Of a DNA stretch of 64,000 nucleotides, positions 63,999-64,000 are shown in pieces; positions within the stretch are counted from its first letter, which is position 1; each line of letters opens with the position of its first letter. Made by a program: the position numbers and the translations under genes. The DNA is from Paracoccaceae bacterium (GTDB lineage Bacteria > Pseudomonadota > Alphaproteobacteria > Rhodobacterales > Rhodobacteraceae), in contig JABDLJ010000014.1 of NCBI GenBank assembly GCA_013003075.1, positions 1 through 64,000 of the forward strand, read 5' to 3'. Under the pieces are notes generated by a model that was not told where the DNA came from, searched no databases, and worked only from the letters and a program-made list of their open reading frames with translations.

Positions 63999-64000
63999 AT

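Overview
The window comes from a high-GC alphaproteobacterium, almost certainly a member of the Rhodobacterales (Rhodobacteraceae/Roseobacter group). The basis is the gene families read from the sequence: a 44-residue aa3-type cytochrome c oxidase subunit IV, a PhyR stress regulator, a FYDLN-type TIGR02300 protein, a DUF6173-like protein, a pyrB–hypothetical–pyrC-like–plsY cluster, acetoacetyl-CoA reductase, and a large C-terminally extended acyl-CoA dehydrogenase of the type roseobacters use on sulfur compounds. It looks like core chromosome. Coding density is very high, with many 4-nt start/stop overlaps, and there is no rRNA, phage, IS element or CRISPR array. One tRNA (Ala, anticodon GGC) lies at 2460-2535.

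Layout. 1-2.4 kb: end of lpdA, a small TerB-like gene that looks frameshifted, a GntR regulator, a YgjP-type metallohydrolase and a TIGR02300 protein. 2.5-5.1 kb: tRNA-Ala, an orphan ORF of lower GC, and a two-gene membrane cassette (DUF2238-like plus an Lgt paralogue). 5.1-13.2 kb: a regulatory block with a LOG protein, a PRC-barrel protein, a receiver-like protein without its phosphorylation residues, a Crp/Fnr regulator interrupted by an in-frame TAG, an N-terminally truncated HWE kinase, phyR behind a consensus EcfG-type promoter, then an ECF sigma factor, its anti-sigma factor and an exported MsrB. 13.4-18.9 kb: surface-polymer export, with a truncated KpsE-like protein, KpsM, KpsT, a UbiA-family prenyltransferase with a decayed HAD domain, and a second ABC-2 exporter. 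18.9-25.2 kb: S49 protease, zinc-ribbon micro-protein, CaCA antiporter, SDR, uvrC, pgsA, moaD, moaE. 25.2-32 kb: OmpA-family protein, ubiA, rsmE with two unknown genes, gshA. 32-37.2 kb: plsY, dihydroorotase-like gene without zinc ligands, pyrB, uracil-DNA glycosylase, moaB. 37.2-42.1 kb: RND efflux pair. 42.1-49.3 kb: DsbD N-domain protein, yqgE, Sua5, acyl-CoA dehydrogenase, metallo-beta-lactamase-fold protein, azlCD. 49.3-53.4 kb: molybdenum-cofactor operon fdhD-mobA-mobB-moeA, with moeA fused to an extra N-terminal domain. 53.4-64 kb: membrane protein, greA, ETF:ubiquinone oxidoreductase, TPR protein, ispE, polyprenyl diphosphate synthase, trmN6, a YdcH-like small gene, a LysR regulator and phbB.

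How the parts work together. Three linked themes stand out. (a) General stress and redox signalling at 6.9-13.2 kb, where three neighbouring regulators each carry a visible lesion or loss of key residues. (b) Polyprenyl/quinone metabolism scattered through the window (ispE, polyprenyl diphosphate synthase, ubiA, UbiA/HAD), which feeds both ubiquinone, used by ETF-QO, and possibly lipid-linked sugars for the exporters. (c) Molybdenum cofactor assembly at three places (moaD-moaE, moaB, fdhD-mobA-mobB-moeA).

The strongest unusual signals are the Crp/Fnr amber codon followed directly by ATG, the truncated stress kinase, the receiver-like protein without an acceptor Asp, the MoeA fusion, the decayed HAD domain on the UbiA protein beside KpsMT, and two unlisted micro-ORFs with good ribosome-binding sites at 10.5-11.1 kb. 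All calls come from reading the sequence and recalled family knowledge; no database search was run.
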